The position numbers and the translations under genes are program-made. A stretch of 8,839 bases of DNA from Thermaceae bacterium (GTDB lineage: Bacteria > Deinococcota > Deinococci > Deinococcales > Marinithermaceae). Positions 1 through 7,535 of this stretch are shown here, in pieces. The stretch covers positions 1 through 8,839 of the forward strand of contig WFXV01000223.1 of NCBI GenBank assembly GCA_015490435.1, read 5' to 3'. Below the pieces are notes generated by a model. It was given only the letters and a program-made list of their open reading frames with translations, searched no databases and was not told the origin of the DNA. Within the stretch, counting starts at the first letter, position 1, and each line of letters begins with the position of its first letter.

Positions 1-962
1 CCCCGGCGCCGGCCGCCCCCAACCCGCCGGCCCCGGGGGGCGCGCTCCCGCTCCCGAAGCCCCAGCGCAGCTACCCCCTGCCCAACTGGATCCGACCCGG
101 AATCGCCTTCGTCTACACTGCGGAGGGGACCGGTCTCACCAACGTCTACCTGGTCACCGACGTCGCCGGCGACCGGGCCTTCGGCCTCCTCATCAACCTG
201 ATGCAGTTCCCGGGCGCAAGCCCCATGGCCCAGGTCGCCCCCCAGGTCCTGGTCGAGGGCGGCGCCGGGCTCTTCTACGTCAACCCGCAGGCGGCGGCCG
301 ACTACCTCCGAGAAAACCAAGCCCACCCCCAGCCCGGGCTCCGGGTGAGCGGGAGCCCCGGCATCCTCGCCATCGAGTACGAGGGGCAAAACGGCCGGAT
401 GCGCATCGCCCTCCGCTACGACCCCCAGTCGGGGATCGTCACCGAAGCCACCACCAGCTCCACCTTCCCCGGCCAGGAGGGTCCCCAGACCCAGGCGACC
501 GCCTTTCGCTACGCCGGCTACGAGACCTTCGCCTGGCAAAGTCCCCCCGACTTCCCGCCGGCCGCCCGCGAAGCCCACGCCTACCAGATCCTCGCCACCC
601 CGGCGGTGCCCGGGGGCATGACCATGCCCTCCGGTCAGATCGAGATCCGCCCCCTCAGGCTCACGAAACCCCTCGCCCAGTTCCAGGTCCAGGTGCAGAT
701 GCATGGCTACCCCATGACCCAGACCCTCGGGGGGCTCACCGCGCTCGGACCCCACTACTTCCACCCCGCGCTGCTCGGCCGGGGCACGGTCTTCGCCCTC
801 CCCAAGCTCGGGCTTTCCCTCACCGCGAGCGGCGACACCCTGACCCTCGCCTGGGGGCAGGTGCCGCTCGTGACCAGCCGGATCCAGCCCCAAAGCGGGC
901 TGGTGCTCGAGCAGGCCCAAACGACCCCGATGGGTCAGATGACTTACCGGCTCTTGCACTGA
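1..962 (+). CDS. Unrecognised protein with internal duplication, 5' end outside window
   Basis: The reading frame is open from position 3 to a TGA at 960-962, and nothing shows a start inside the window. The ATG at 201 is internal, because similar coding sequence continues upstream of it. The visible part begins with a Pro/Ala-rich linker (about 3-70), followed by a mostly beta-type domain rich in alternating polar and hydrophobic residues. No cysteines, membrane helix or catalytic motif is visible. Two halves resemble each other. The motif PQSGIVTEATTS (from nt 423) recurs as PQSGLVLEQAQTT (from nt 888). Each copy follows a beta-rich stretch and, further upstream, an MxxxGxxM-type segment near nt 201 and nt 699. 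I do not recognise the family. The proline-rich stretch and lack of motifs would suit an extracytoplasmic domain behind a linker, but this is inference. The gene is convergent with the ABC ATPase gene. Confidence 0.85.
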   Translation, partial: PAPAAPNPPAPGGALPLPKPQRSYPLPNWIRPGIAFVYTAEGTGLTNVYLVTDVAGDRAFGLLINLMQFPGASPMAQVAPQVLVEGGAGLFYVNPQAAADYLRENQAHPQPGLRVSGSPGILAIEYEGQNGRMRIALRYDPQSGIVTEATTSSTFPGQEGPQTQATAFRYAGYETFAWQSPPDFPPAAREAHAYQILATPAVPGGMTMPSGQIEIRPLRLTKPLAQFQVQVQMHGYPMTQTLGGLTALGPHYFHPALLGRGTVFALPKLGLSLTASGDTLTLAWGQVPLVTSRIQPQSGLVLEQAQTTPMGQMTYRLLH

Positions 963-975
963 GCCCTGCTGCCCC

Positions 976-1008
976 GGGCCGCCGGGACATTCCTCGTCCC
1001 GGCGGCCC
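976..1008. terminator. 13-bp hairpin between convergent genes
   Basis: The arms GGGCCGCCGGGAC (976-988) and GTCCCGGCGGCCC (996-1008) are perfect inverted repeats around a 7-nt loop. The hairpin lies 14 bp after the stop of the upstream + gene and about 54 bp beyond the stop of the - strand ATPase gene, so it could end transcription from both sides. Neither side has a real U-tract, so it is not a textbook intrinsic terminator. It could act as a strong GC hairpin, with Rho, or as a 3'-end stabiliser. Confidence 0.65.
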
Positions 1009-1061
1009 CAAAGCGGCCAAGCCCTAGGTCGATCCCAGGCGTGCTCCTGCCACCGGCGCCG

Positions 1062-2579
<1,518 letters not shown>

Positions 2580-2585
2580 AGTATA
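2580..2585 (-). promoter_or_regulatory. Candidate -10 box for a leaderless ATPase transcript
   Basis: On the minus strand TATACT (2585-2580) lies six bases before the in-frame GTG at 2573-2571. A transcript starting about seven bases after this box would begin at that GTG. Leaderless mRNAs with a -10 box this close to the start codon are common in Deinococcota. No Shine-Dalgarno precedes the TTG or the GTG, which fits. There is no convincing -35, so this remains a candidate. Confidence 0.4.
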
Positions 2586-2586
2586 A

Positions 2587-2608
2587 GGCCGGGGCTCGGG
2601 CCCCGGCC
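2587..2608 (-). terminator. Intercistronic hairpin between BMP gene and ATPase gene
   Basis: The arms GGCCGGGGC (2587-2595) and GCCCCGGCC (2600-2608) form a perfect 9-bp stem with a 4-nt loop, about 20 bp after the BMP stop codon. On the minus strand the stem is followed by TTATACTTT, a weak U-rich tail. It may act as a partial terminator or as a 3' stabiliser of the BMP message. Either would give more binding protein than ATPase, a common ratio in importer operons. Confidence 0.6.
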
Positions 2609-2627
2609 AAAACCCCTACCGCCCAGC

Positions 2628-3746
2628 TTAGCGCTCGGCGGGAACCTTGATCTCGCCCTTGACGATCTTCTGCTTGAGGACCTCGAGCTTCGCGACCACC
2701 GCGGTCGGGATCAGGGCCTTGTTGTACTCGTCGAGGGCGTAGCCGACGCCGTTGTTCTTGAGGCTGAACTCGTGGATGCCGCCGGTGAAGGTGCCCATGA
2801 CCACCGACTTGATGACGTCGTAGGTGGCCACGTCCACCCGCTTCATCATCGAGGTCAGGCCGTGGTTCAGGGTGGCGGGGTTGTTGTCGGTGTCGCCGAG
2901 GTAGTTCTGGTTGGCGTCCACGCCGATGAAGAAGATCGGCCGGGTGTCGCCCTTGCAGGCCTTCTCGTAGGCGGGGTACTTGGGCACGTCCTTGAAGGGA
3001 TCGCGGATGAACTTCACGCCCGCGGGCAGCTCGGAGGCCTTCAGGCACTTCTTCTGTTTGACGAAGTCAATGAGCCCGAGGCCCGAGGCACCGGAGGCGT
3101 GGTAGATGATGTCGGCGCCCTGGGAGGTCTGGGCGGCGGCGATCTCTTTCGCCTTGCCCGGGTCGTTCCAGGCCTGCGGGGTGTTGCCCACGTAGTTCAC
3201 CAGCACCTTGCACTGGATGCCGTCCTCCTGGCAGGCGTACTCAACCCCGGCCCGGTAGCCGGCCTCGAACTTGTGGATGAGCGGGATGTCCATGCCGCCG
3301 ATGAAGCCCACCACGCCGGTCTGGGTGAGCTTGCCGGCGATGTAGCCCACCAGGAAGCTGCCCTCCTGCTCGCGGAAGATCAGGCTCGCGACGTTGTCCT
3401 TCTCGGGGCTCACCGAGTCGATCACCGCGAACTTGACGTCCTTGAACTCCTTGGCGGTGGCGGTGATCGCGGGCTCGTTGGCGAAGCCCACGCCGATGAC
3501 CAGGTCAAAGCCCTCCTCGGCGAAGGCGCGGATGCCCTGGCCGACCTGGCTGGGGTCGTTGGGCTCGAAGTCATAAAGCTCGATGCCAAAGTCCTTCTTC
3601 GCCTTTAGCGCCCCTTCCCAGGCCATCTGGTTGAAGCTGCGGTCGTTCTTGCCGCCGGCGTCGAAGGCGATCCCCACCCGGACCTGGGCGAAGCCCAAGC
3701 CGGCGAAGACCAAAGCGGCGAGACTGAGGGTTACCCAACGTTTCAT
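2628..3746 (-). CDS. BMP-family substrate-binding protein (basic membrane protein/PnrA-like)
   Basis: This is a 372-residue exported binding protein of the Bmp/PnrA family, which captures nucleosides for ABC import. Residues 1-20 form a signal peptide with a short basic start, a hydrophobic core and a likely cut after GFA. There is no lipobox cysteine, so it should be soluble in the periplasm and not a lipoprotein. The family motif FDAGGKNDRSFNQMAWEG (28-45) is present, as are AVID (107-110) and GVDANQNYL (275-283), which are typical of the ligand cleft. Four cysteines (172, 179, 234, 264) form two plausible pairs. The ATG at 3746 is chosen because it starts the signal peptide and has AGGAGG eight bases upstream. 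The frame stays open upstream to 4283, but that part is antisense to sco and not real. The ATPase gene follows downstream. Nucleoside as substrate is inferred from the family. Confidence 0.95.
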   Translation of the reverse strand: MKRWVTLSLAALVFAGLGFAQVRVGIAFDAGGKNDRSFNQMAWEGALKAKKDFGIELYDFEPNDPSQVGQGIRAFAEEGFDLVIGVGFANEPAITATAKEFKDVKFAVIDSVSPEKDNVASLIFREQEGSFLVGYIAGKLTQTGVVGFIGGMDIPLIHKFEAGYRAGVEYACQEDGIQCKVLVNYVGNTPQAWNDPGKAKEIAAAQTSQGADIIYHASGASGLGLIDFVKQKKCLKASELPAGVKFIRDPFKDVPKYPAYEKACKGDTRPIFFIGVDANQNYLGDTDNNPATLNHGLTSMMKRVDVATYDVIKSVVMGTFTGGIHEFSLKNNGVGYALDEYNKALIPTAVVAKLEVLKQKIVKGEIKVPAER

Positions 3747-3754
3747 AATCCTCT

Positions 3755-3760
3755 CCTCCT
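3755..3760 (-). promoter_or_regulatory. Strong Shine-Dalgarno for the BMP gene
   Basis: AGGAGG on the minus strand lies 8 nt before the ATG at 3746. This fixes the start and rules out the long open extension upstream. Such a strong site suits a highly expressed binding protein and contrasts with the ATPase gene, which has none. Confidence 0.85.
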
Positions 3761-3771
3761 TTCGGCACACG

Positions 3772-3785
3772 TGGCGTTCACGCCA
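3772..3785 (-). other. Small inverted repeat at the predicted 5' end of the BMP mRNA
   Basis: TGGCG (3772-3776) and CGCCA (3781-3785) flank the 4-nt loop TTCA. If the BMP transcript starts about 7 bases after its TATAAT box, it would begin near 3785. This hairpin would then be the very 5' end of the mRNA. It could protect the message from decay, or the DNA could be an operator. CACGTG overlaps it at 3768-3773. Confidence 0.35.
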
Positions 3786-3791
3786 GACCGC

Positions 3792-3797
3792 ATTATA
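3792..3797 (-). promoter_or_regulatory. -10 box of the BMP-ATPase promoter
   Basis: The minus strand reads TATAAT here, a perfect -10 consensus, 45 bases before the BMP ATG. It predicts a 5' leader of about 39 nt that contains the AGGAGG. There is no good -35 at 16-18 bp, so the promoter may need an activator. It shares the palindrome TATAGC-C-GCTATA (3794-3806) with the divergent sco promoter. Confidence 0.6.
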
Positions 3798-3802
3798 GCC
3801 GC

Positions 3803-3808
3803 TATAGT
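3803..3808 (+). promoter_or_regulatory. -10 box of a leaderless sco promoter
   Basis: TATAGT lies seven bases before the ATG at 3816, so the transcript should start at or next to that ATG. No Shine-Dalgarno precedes this ATG, which agrees with leaderless translation. The -35 region is weak (TTCACG at 3777-3782, spacer 20). The box interlocks with the BMP -10 on the other strand only five bases away, so the two promoters probably exclude each other. Confidence 0.55.
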
Positions 3809-3815
3809 GAACCCG

Positions 3816-4412
3816 ATGGGGCGCCTGCTTTCCGCCGCCATGCTGCTTCTCCTCGGCGCTGCCGCTCTCCTCGTGCCCTACCAGGGGGGCCCGCGGGTCA
3901 CCCTCTCGGGCACGGTGCTCAAAAACCCCAAGCCGGCGCCGGACTTCACCCTCTACACCGCGGGAAACCGGCCCTTTTCCATGCGCGAGCTCCGGGGCCA
4001 GGTGGTCCTCCTCTTCTTCGGCTACACCCACTGCCCTGACATCTGCCCCATGACGATGTACCGGCTCGGGGAGATCTACCGGGCGCTCGGGCGCCCCAAG
4101 GACCTCAGGGTGCTGATGATCACCGTCGACCCCGAGCGCGACGATCCCGACACCACCGACCGCTACGCCAAGCTCTTCGACGAGAGCTTCGTCGGACTCT
4201 CGGGCAGCCCGGAGGCGATCGCCGAGGTAGCGGCGAAGTACTACGTCTACTCGAAGAGGGACGAGCGGGGCTTCATCGACCACACCGCCACCGTCACCCT
4301 GGTGGACTCCAAGGGGATGATCCGCATCTACTACGGCCAGGAGGACATCGACCAGGTCGAACGGGTGGTCGAGGACCTGCGCTTCATCCTGGCGAACGGG
4401 GGGAGCTTTTGA
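3816..4412 (+). CDS. sco: Sco/SenC family copper-binding thioredoxin-fold protein
   Basis: This 198-residue protein is a Sco family member, membrane-tethered and facing the periplasm, that delivers or reduces copper for the CuA site of cytochrome c oxidase. Residues 4-20 form an N-terminal membrane anchor. The copper motif CPDIC is at 73-77, within GYTHCPDICPM, and the third ligand is H156 in DHTATV. The thioredoxin-like core includes LLFFGYTHC and VDPERDDP. All three ligands are present and the length is normal for the family. The ATG at 3816 is preferred because it directly precedes the anchor and sits seven bases after TATAGT. A longer open frame from 3771 would run through the promoter. 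The stop overlaps the next gene (TTGA, 4409-4412). That neighbour resembles a PCuAC chaperone, which supports a role in oxidase CuA assembly. Confidence 0.95.
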   Translation: MGRLLSAAMLLLLGAAALLVPYQGGPRVTLSGTVLKNPKPAPDFTLYTAGNRPFSMRELRGQVVLLFFGYTHCPDICPMTMYRLGEIYRALGRPKDLRVLMITVDPERDDPDTTDRYAKLFDESFVGLSGSPEAIAEVAAKYYVYSKRDERGFIDHTATVTLVDSKGMIRIYYGQEDIDQVERVVEDLRFILANGGSF

Positions 4413-4909
4413 GGCGGGCCCTCGGGTTTTTGGTCCTCTTGCTCGTCCCCGCCCTCGGCCACACCTCCGACCTCGAGGTGGACCACATCCGGATCCTGAC
4501 CGGGAAAGAGGGCACCTTCCTCGAGCTCCAGGTCAGCTACCCGCTGAACGACACCCTCTGGCTCAAGGTGGTCCGCACCGACCGCTCCCGGGGCGTCTTC
4601 GAGGCCCGCACCGAGGGCGGCTACCGCCAGGTCGAGGCGGTGCCCATTCCCCACGGGGTGAGCAACTTCGGCCTCAAGACCCCCTACCGCATCCGGCTGG
4701 TGGGAGGCCGCTACAAGCCCGGGGAGGAGGTACCGGTCACCCTCCTCTTCCCCGCCGGCGCCCTCCTCACCCTGCCCGCCCCGGTGGAGGCGATCCACAC
4801 CCCGCCCCACGCGCTGCTTTCGGCCGTACTCCTCGCGCTCTTTGCCGGGCTCGCTACCCTGGCCATCCGAAGGCGGCGAGGAGGGCGGAGAGCTGCCGGT
4901 GCTCGATGA
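4409..4909 (+). CDS. Membrane-anchored PCuAC-like protein lacking the methionine ligands
   Basis: This protein has 166 residues. Residues 1-18 form a signal peptide, 20-127 a beta-rich domain, 135-153 a membrane helix, and 154-161 an Arg-rich cytoplasmic end (RRRRGGRR). The domain order resembles PCuAC copper chaperones: a GTFLELQVSY strand, a VEAVPIPHG stretch, a TPYRIRLVGG segment where PCuAC has its HxM, then GEEVPVTLLFPAG and LPAPV. The PCuAC site needs Met and His ligands. Here there is no methionine beyond the start and no cysteine, so that site cannot form. The start is a TTG overlapping the sco stop by 4 bp, with GGGGGAG just upstream at short spacing, so the two genes are probably translationally coupled. 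It could be a partner or scaffold for Sco or the oxidase. The PCuAC link is from reading alone and is moderately sure. The last 56 bp overlap metX. Confidence 0.85.
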   Translation: MRRALGFLVLLLVPALGHTSDLEVDHIRILTGKEGTFLELQVSYPLNDTLWLKVVRTDRSRGVFEARTEGGYRQVEAVPIPHGVSNFGLKTPYRIRLVGGRYKPGEEVPVTLLFPAGALLTLPAPVEAIHTPPHALLSAVLLALFAGLATLAIRRRRGGRRAAGAR

Positions 4910-5990
4910 GGAAGGCGTCGTGCCCGTGGGGGCTTTGGATCTCGGCGTACTCGGCGCCGGCGAGCTCGGCGAGCCTCTTCACCTCGGCCGCGGGGTAGAG
5001 CAGGTCGCTGTCTATCCCCACGAAGAGCGCGGGGATCCCCCGAAGCCGGTCCAAGGCCGCCGCCAGCCCGCCCCGGCCCCGGCCAATGTCGTGGCGGTCC
5101 ATCGCGTCGAGCAGGGTGAGGTAGGTGTTGGCGTCGAAGCGCTCGAGGAAGCGGCGCCCGTGGTAGTCGAGGTAGGCGGGGCCCTGCTCCGGCGCGGTCC
5201 CGAAACGGCGCTCGAAGCTCTCGGGGTGGCGGTAGCCGGCCATGGCGATCGCCCGGGCAAGAGCGAGGCCCTGGGGCTGGCTCCGGTAGTGGCCGCCCGC
5301 AAACCCCGGGTCGCTTAGGACCGCCCGCCGGCCGAGCTCGGAGAGCGCCTGGGCCCAGGGCCCGTGGCGGCCGGGGGCGGCGATGACCACGAGCGAGCGG
5401 ACCCGCTCGGGAAACATGAGGGCGAACTCGAGCGCCTGCATCCCGCCCATGCTGCCCCCGATCACGTCCACCTCCTCGATCCCGAGGAGATCCAAAAGCG
5501 CCGCCTGGGCGCGGACCATGTCCCGGATCGTGATCCCGGGGAAGCGGGGGCCATAGGGGCGCCCGTCCGGCGCCGGGCTCACCGGGCCGGTGCTGCCGTA
5601 GCAGGAGCCGAGGACGTTCGCCGCCACCACGAAGCGGCGCTCGGTGTCGATCGCCCCGCCCGGGGCCACCACCGGGTTCCACCAGCCCCGCCGCCCGAAG
5701 GCCCGCTCGAGCGGCGAGAGCCGCTCTAAGGTGGCGTCGTCGTAGGTGCCGGCGACGTGGGCCGAGCCGGAGAGGGCGTGGAAGACGAGCACCGCCCGGC
5801 GGGCGTAGCTCCCGTAGGTCTCGTAGCGGAGGTCCACGTGGGGGAGGTGGCCGCCGAGCTCGAGTGCCATCCCCTCGGGGAAGACCCGGGCGGTGCGGGG
5901 CTCGGGCGGGGAGACCTCGGGACCCCGTTGCTCTGGGACCAAGAGGAGCGCCTCGTGCTCGCCCCACTCCTCGTACACCAGCGTCCCCAT
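4854..5990 (-). CDS. metX: Homoserine O-acetyltransferase
   Basis: This 378-residue cytoplasmic alpha/beta hydrolase-fold enzyme transfers acetyl from acetyl-CoA to homoserine, giving O-acetylhomoserine for methionine synthesis. The nucleophile elbow GGSMGG places the catalytic serine at S180. The likely acid is D329 in SDLLYP, and the likely histidine is H357 in GHDAFL. The family motifs HALSGSAH (71-78) and YGSTGP (131-136) are present. The ATG at 5990 has GGGAGG six bases upstream and lies 2 bp after the metY stop, so the two are co-translated. An open frame runs further upstream, but only as a shadow of metY. The N-terminus has about 30 residues before the conserved core, slightly long. 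Related enzymes may use succinyl-CoA, and the sequence read by eye does not settle the acyl donor. The downstream MetY makes acetyl more likely. Confidence 0.95.
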   Translation of the reverse strand: MGTLVYEEWGEHEALLLVPEQRGPEVSPPEPRTARVFPEGMALELGGHLPHVDLRYETYGSYARRAVLVFHALSGSAHVAGTYDDATLERLSPLERAFGRRGWWNPVVAPGGAIDTERRFVVAANVLGSCYGSTGPVSPAPDGRPYGPRFPGITIRDMVRAQAALLDLLGIEEVDVIGGSMGGMQALEFALMFPERVRSLVVIAAPGRHGPWAQALSELGRRAVLSDPGFAGGHYRSQPQGLALARAIAMAGYRHPESFERRFGTAPEQGPAYLDYHGRRFLERFDANTYLTLLDAMDRHDIGRGRGGLAAALDRLRGIPALFVGIDSDLLYPAAEVKRLAELAGAEYAEIQSPHGHDAFLIEHRQLSALLAAFGWPG

Positions 5991-5992
5991 GC

Positions 5993-7261
5993 CTAGCCTC
6001 CCAGCGCTTGGTCGAAGTCCGCCTTCAGGTCCTCGAGGTGCTCGATCCCCACCGAGACCCGCACCATCTCCGGCCGCACCCCGGCGGCGGCGAGGGCGGC
6101 AGCGTCCAGCTGGCTGTGGGTGGTGGAGGCGGGGTGGATGACCAGGGTGCGCACGTCGCCCACGTTGGCGAGGTGCTTGGCGAGCCGCACCCGCTCGATG
6201 AAGCGCCTGGCCGCCTCGAACCCGCCCTTGGGACCGAAGGTCAAGACCCCGCCCGGGCGGCCGCCGAAGTAGCGCTCGGCCCGGTCGCGGTGGGGGTGGT
6301 CCTCGAGCCCGGGGTAGTTGACCCAGGCCACCTTGGGGTGGGCCCGGAGCCACTCCGCGAGCGCCCGGGCGTTCTCGGTGATGCGCTCGGCCCGGAGCAT
6401 CAACGTCTCGGTGCCGAGGAGGAGCAGGAAAGCCTCGAAGGGGCCGAGGGCGGCCCCCGCGTCCCGCAAGAGGTCGGCCCGCACCCGGGCGAGGAAGGCG
6501 CCCTCGCCGAAGGCCTCGGTGAAGACCTTGCCGTGGTAGCTGGGGTTCGGTTCGGTGAGGGCGGGGTAGCGCCCGTTGTCCCAGGGGAAGGCGCCCGAGA
6601 GCACCGCCCCCCCGAGCACCGCCCCGTGGCCGCCGATCCACTTGGTCGCCGAGTGGGTGACGCCGGCGGCCCCGTGGGCCAAGGGATTAAAGAGCGCGCC
6701 CCCCATGCCGAAGGTGTTGTCCACGAAGAACGCGACCCCGACCTCCCGCGCGGCCTCGGCGATGGCGTCGAACTCGGGGATGGTGAGGGCGGGGTTGCCG
6801 ATCGCCTCGGTCCACCAGAGCCGGGTGCGGTCGTCGGTCAGGGCGAGGAACTCCTCGGGCCGCTCCTCGCGGGAGACGAAGCGGACCTCGATCCCGAGCC
6901 GGGCGAAGAGCACCTTGAACTGGTTCACGGTGCCGCCGTAGAGGTTCGGGCTCGCCACCAGGTTGTCCCCGGCCTCGGCGAGGGCCAAGACCGCGAGCAC
7001 CTGGGCGGCGTGGCCGCTCGCGGTGGCCACCGCCCCGAGCGCCCCCTCGAGCGCGGCCAGCCGGGCCTCGAGGGCAGATACCGTGGGGTTTCCGATCCGG
7101 GAGTAGATGAAGCCCTCGGTCTCTAGCGCAAAAAGGCGCTGGGCGTGGGCCGCGTCCTCGAAGACGTAGCTGGTGCTGGCGTAGACCGGTACCTGCAGGG
7201 CCCCGAAGGGGTCCCGCTTGGGCTCGAGCCCGACGTGTACGCTTTTCGTCTCCTTACGCAA
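5993..7261 (-). CDS. metY: O-acetylhomoserine sulfhydrylase (PLP enzyme)
   Basis: This 422-residue cytoplasmic Cys/Met-metabolism PLP enzyme converts O-acetylhomoserine and sulfide to homocysteine. The PLP lysine is K207 in SATKWIGGHG. D181 in VDNTF binds the pyridine nitrogen. YSRIGNPT (53-60) supplies phosphate contacts from the neighbouring subunit. TEAIGNP (151-157) and the C-terminal RVSVGIEH motif are also present. Length and N-terminus match MetY better than the shorter cystathionine enzymes. The start is a TTG at 7261 with GGGGGAG six bases upstream. It is the first gene of the metY-metX operon, so methionine is made by direct sulfhydrylation. A SAM-I riboswitch covers the leader, so expression should fall when SAM is abundant. 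Confidence 0.96.
   Translation of the reverse strand: MRKETKSVHVGLEPKRDPFGALQVPVYASTSYVFEDAAHAQRLFALETEGFIYSRIGNPTVSALEARLAALEGALGAVATASGHAAQVLAVLALAEAGDNLVASPNLYGGTVNQFKVLFARLGIEVRFVSREERPEEFLALTDDRTRLWWTEAIGNPALTIPEFDAIAEAAREVGVAFFVDNTFGMGGALFNPLAHGAAGVTHSATKWIGGHGAVLGGAVLSGAFPWDNGRYPALTEPNPSYHGKVFTEAFGEGAFLARVRADLLRDAGAALGPFEAFLLLLGTETLMLRAERITENARALAEWLRAHPKVAWVNYPGLEDHPHRDRAERYFGGRPGGVLTFGPKGGFEAARRFIERVRLAKHLANVGDVRTLVIHPASTTHSQLDAAALAAAGVRPEMVRVSVGIEHLEDLKADFDQALGG
5997..6002 (-). promoter_or_regulatory. Ribosome binding site of metX inside the metY end
   Basis: GGGAGG on the minus strand overlaps the last metY codons and lies six bases before the metX ATG. It fixes the metX start and indicates coupled translation in the operon. 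Confidence 0.75.
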
Positions 7262-7311
7262 ATCAAACTCCCCCTTCCAGGCGACGAGAAGGGGGGCTAG
7301 GCCACCCCTTC
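7261..7311 (-). promoter_or_regulatory. Translational expression platform of the SAM-I riboswitch
   Basis: Two exclusive hairpins share one strand (7288-7295). The sequestor pairs CCCCCTTC (7270-7277) with GAAGGGGG (7288-7295) over a 10-nt loop. On the RNA this buries the metY Shine-Dalgarno GGGGGAG (7274-7268). The anti-sequestor pairs 7288-7294 with CCCCTTC (7305-7311), extended by GGC/GCC (7295-7297 with 7301-7303), and leaves the Shine-Dalgarno free. The anti-sequestor uses 7309-7311, which are also the outer bases of P1. SAM binding should therefore favour P1, release 7288-7295, and close the ribosome site. No U-tract follows either hairpin, so transcription termination is unlikely. Confidence 0.6.
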
Positions 7312-7423
7312 CCTTATCGCTCCCGCATCCCGCGGGCCGGCGTTGGCACCGGACGTGGGGACTTCCCCACCGGTTGCCGCGGCTTCACAGGGCCGGTTCC
7401 CTCCACCGCTCTGGATAAGAGAA
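7309..7423 (-). promoter_or_regulatory. SAM-I (S-box) riboswitch aptamer
   Basis: Read on the minus strand, the leader carries the S-box core in order: CTTATC, AGAGCGGTGGAGGGA, GGCCCTGTGAAGCC, CGGCAACC, GGTGCCAACGCC and GATAAG. P1 pairs TTCTCTTATC (7423-7414) with GATAAGGGAA (7318-7309), ten pairs with one G-U. P3 contains the stem TGGGG/CCCCA, and P4 the stem CCCGC/GCGGG. The kink-turn side with GGAGGGA and the four-way junction order match the class. It should bind S-adenosylmethionine and switch off metY-metX. Confidence 0.95.
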
Positions 7424-7468
7424 CGGGGTTCGTTTCCAGTTCGCGGGCGCGTAACGCGCTTGGCGAAG

Positions 7469-7497
7469 AGGCTAGCAAAAACCCAGGGCTCGCGCAA
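7469..7497 (-). promoter_or_regulatory. Candidate promoter of the metY-metX leader
   Basis: On the minus strand TTGCGC (7497-7492) lies 17 bp before TAGCCT (7474-7469), which carries an extended -10 TGC directly in front. The start of transcription would be near 7462, giving about 40 nt before the riboswitch. The hexamers are only partial matches, so the position is tentative. Confidence 0.4.
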
Positions 7498-7510
7498 GCG
7501 GCCCCGGCGC

Positions 7511-7516
7511 TATAGA
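7511..7516 (+). promoter_or_regulatory. Candidate -10 box of the DUF2892-udk cluster
   Basis: TATAGA lies 19 bp before the ATG at 7536 and would give a very short leader holding the GAGG ribosome site. No clear -35 is seen. It sits back to back with the metY promoter candidate. Confidence 0.3.
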
Positions 7517-7535
7517 GTGGGAAAGCGAGGTGGTG

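Noticed and set aside
3747..4283. N-terminal extension of the BMP gene to 551 residues
   Set aside because: The extension is antisense to sco. The signal peptide and AGGAGG fix the start at 3746.
5991..6641. N-terminal extension of metX to 595 residues
   Set aside because: It lies inside metY in another frame, is Arg/Gly/Pro-rich, and a good ribosome site supports the ATG at 5990.
5864..7126. Plus-strand open frame of 420 codons opposite metY
   Set aside because: It shows no recognisable motif, has shadow-type composition and lies opposite a well-supported PLP enzyme.
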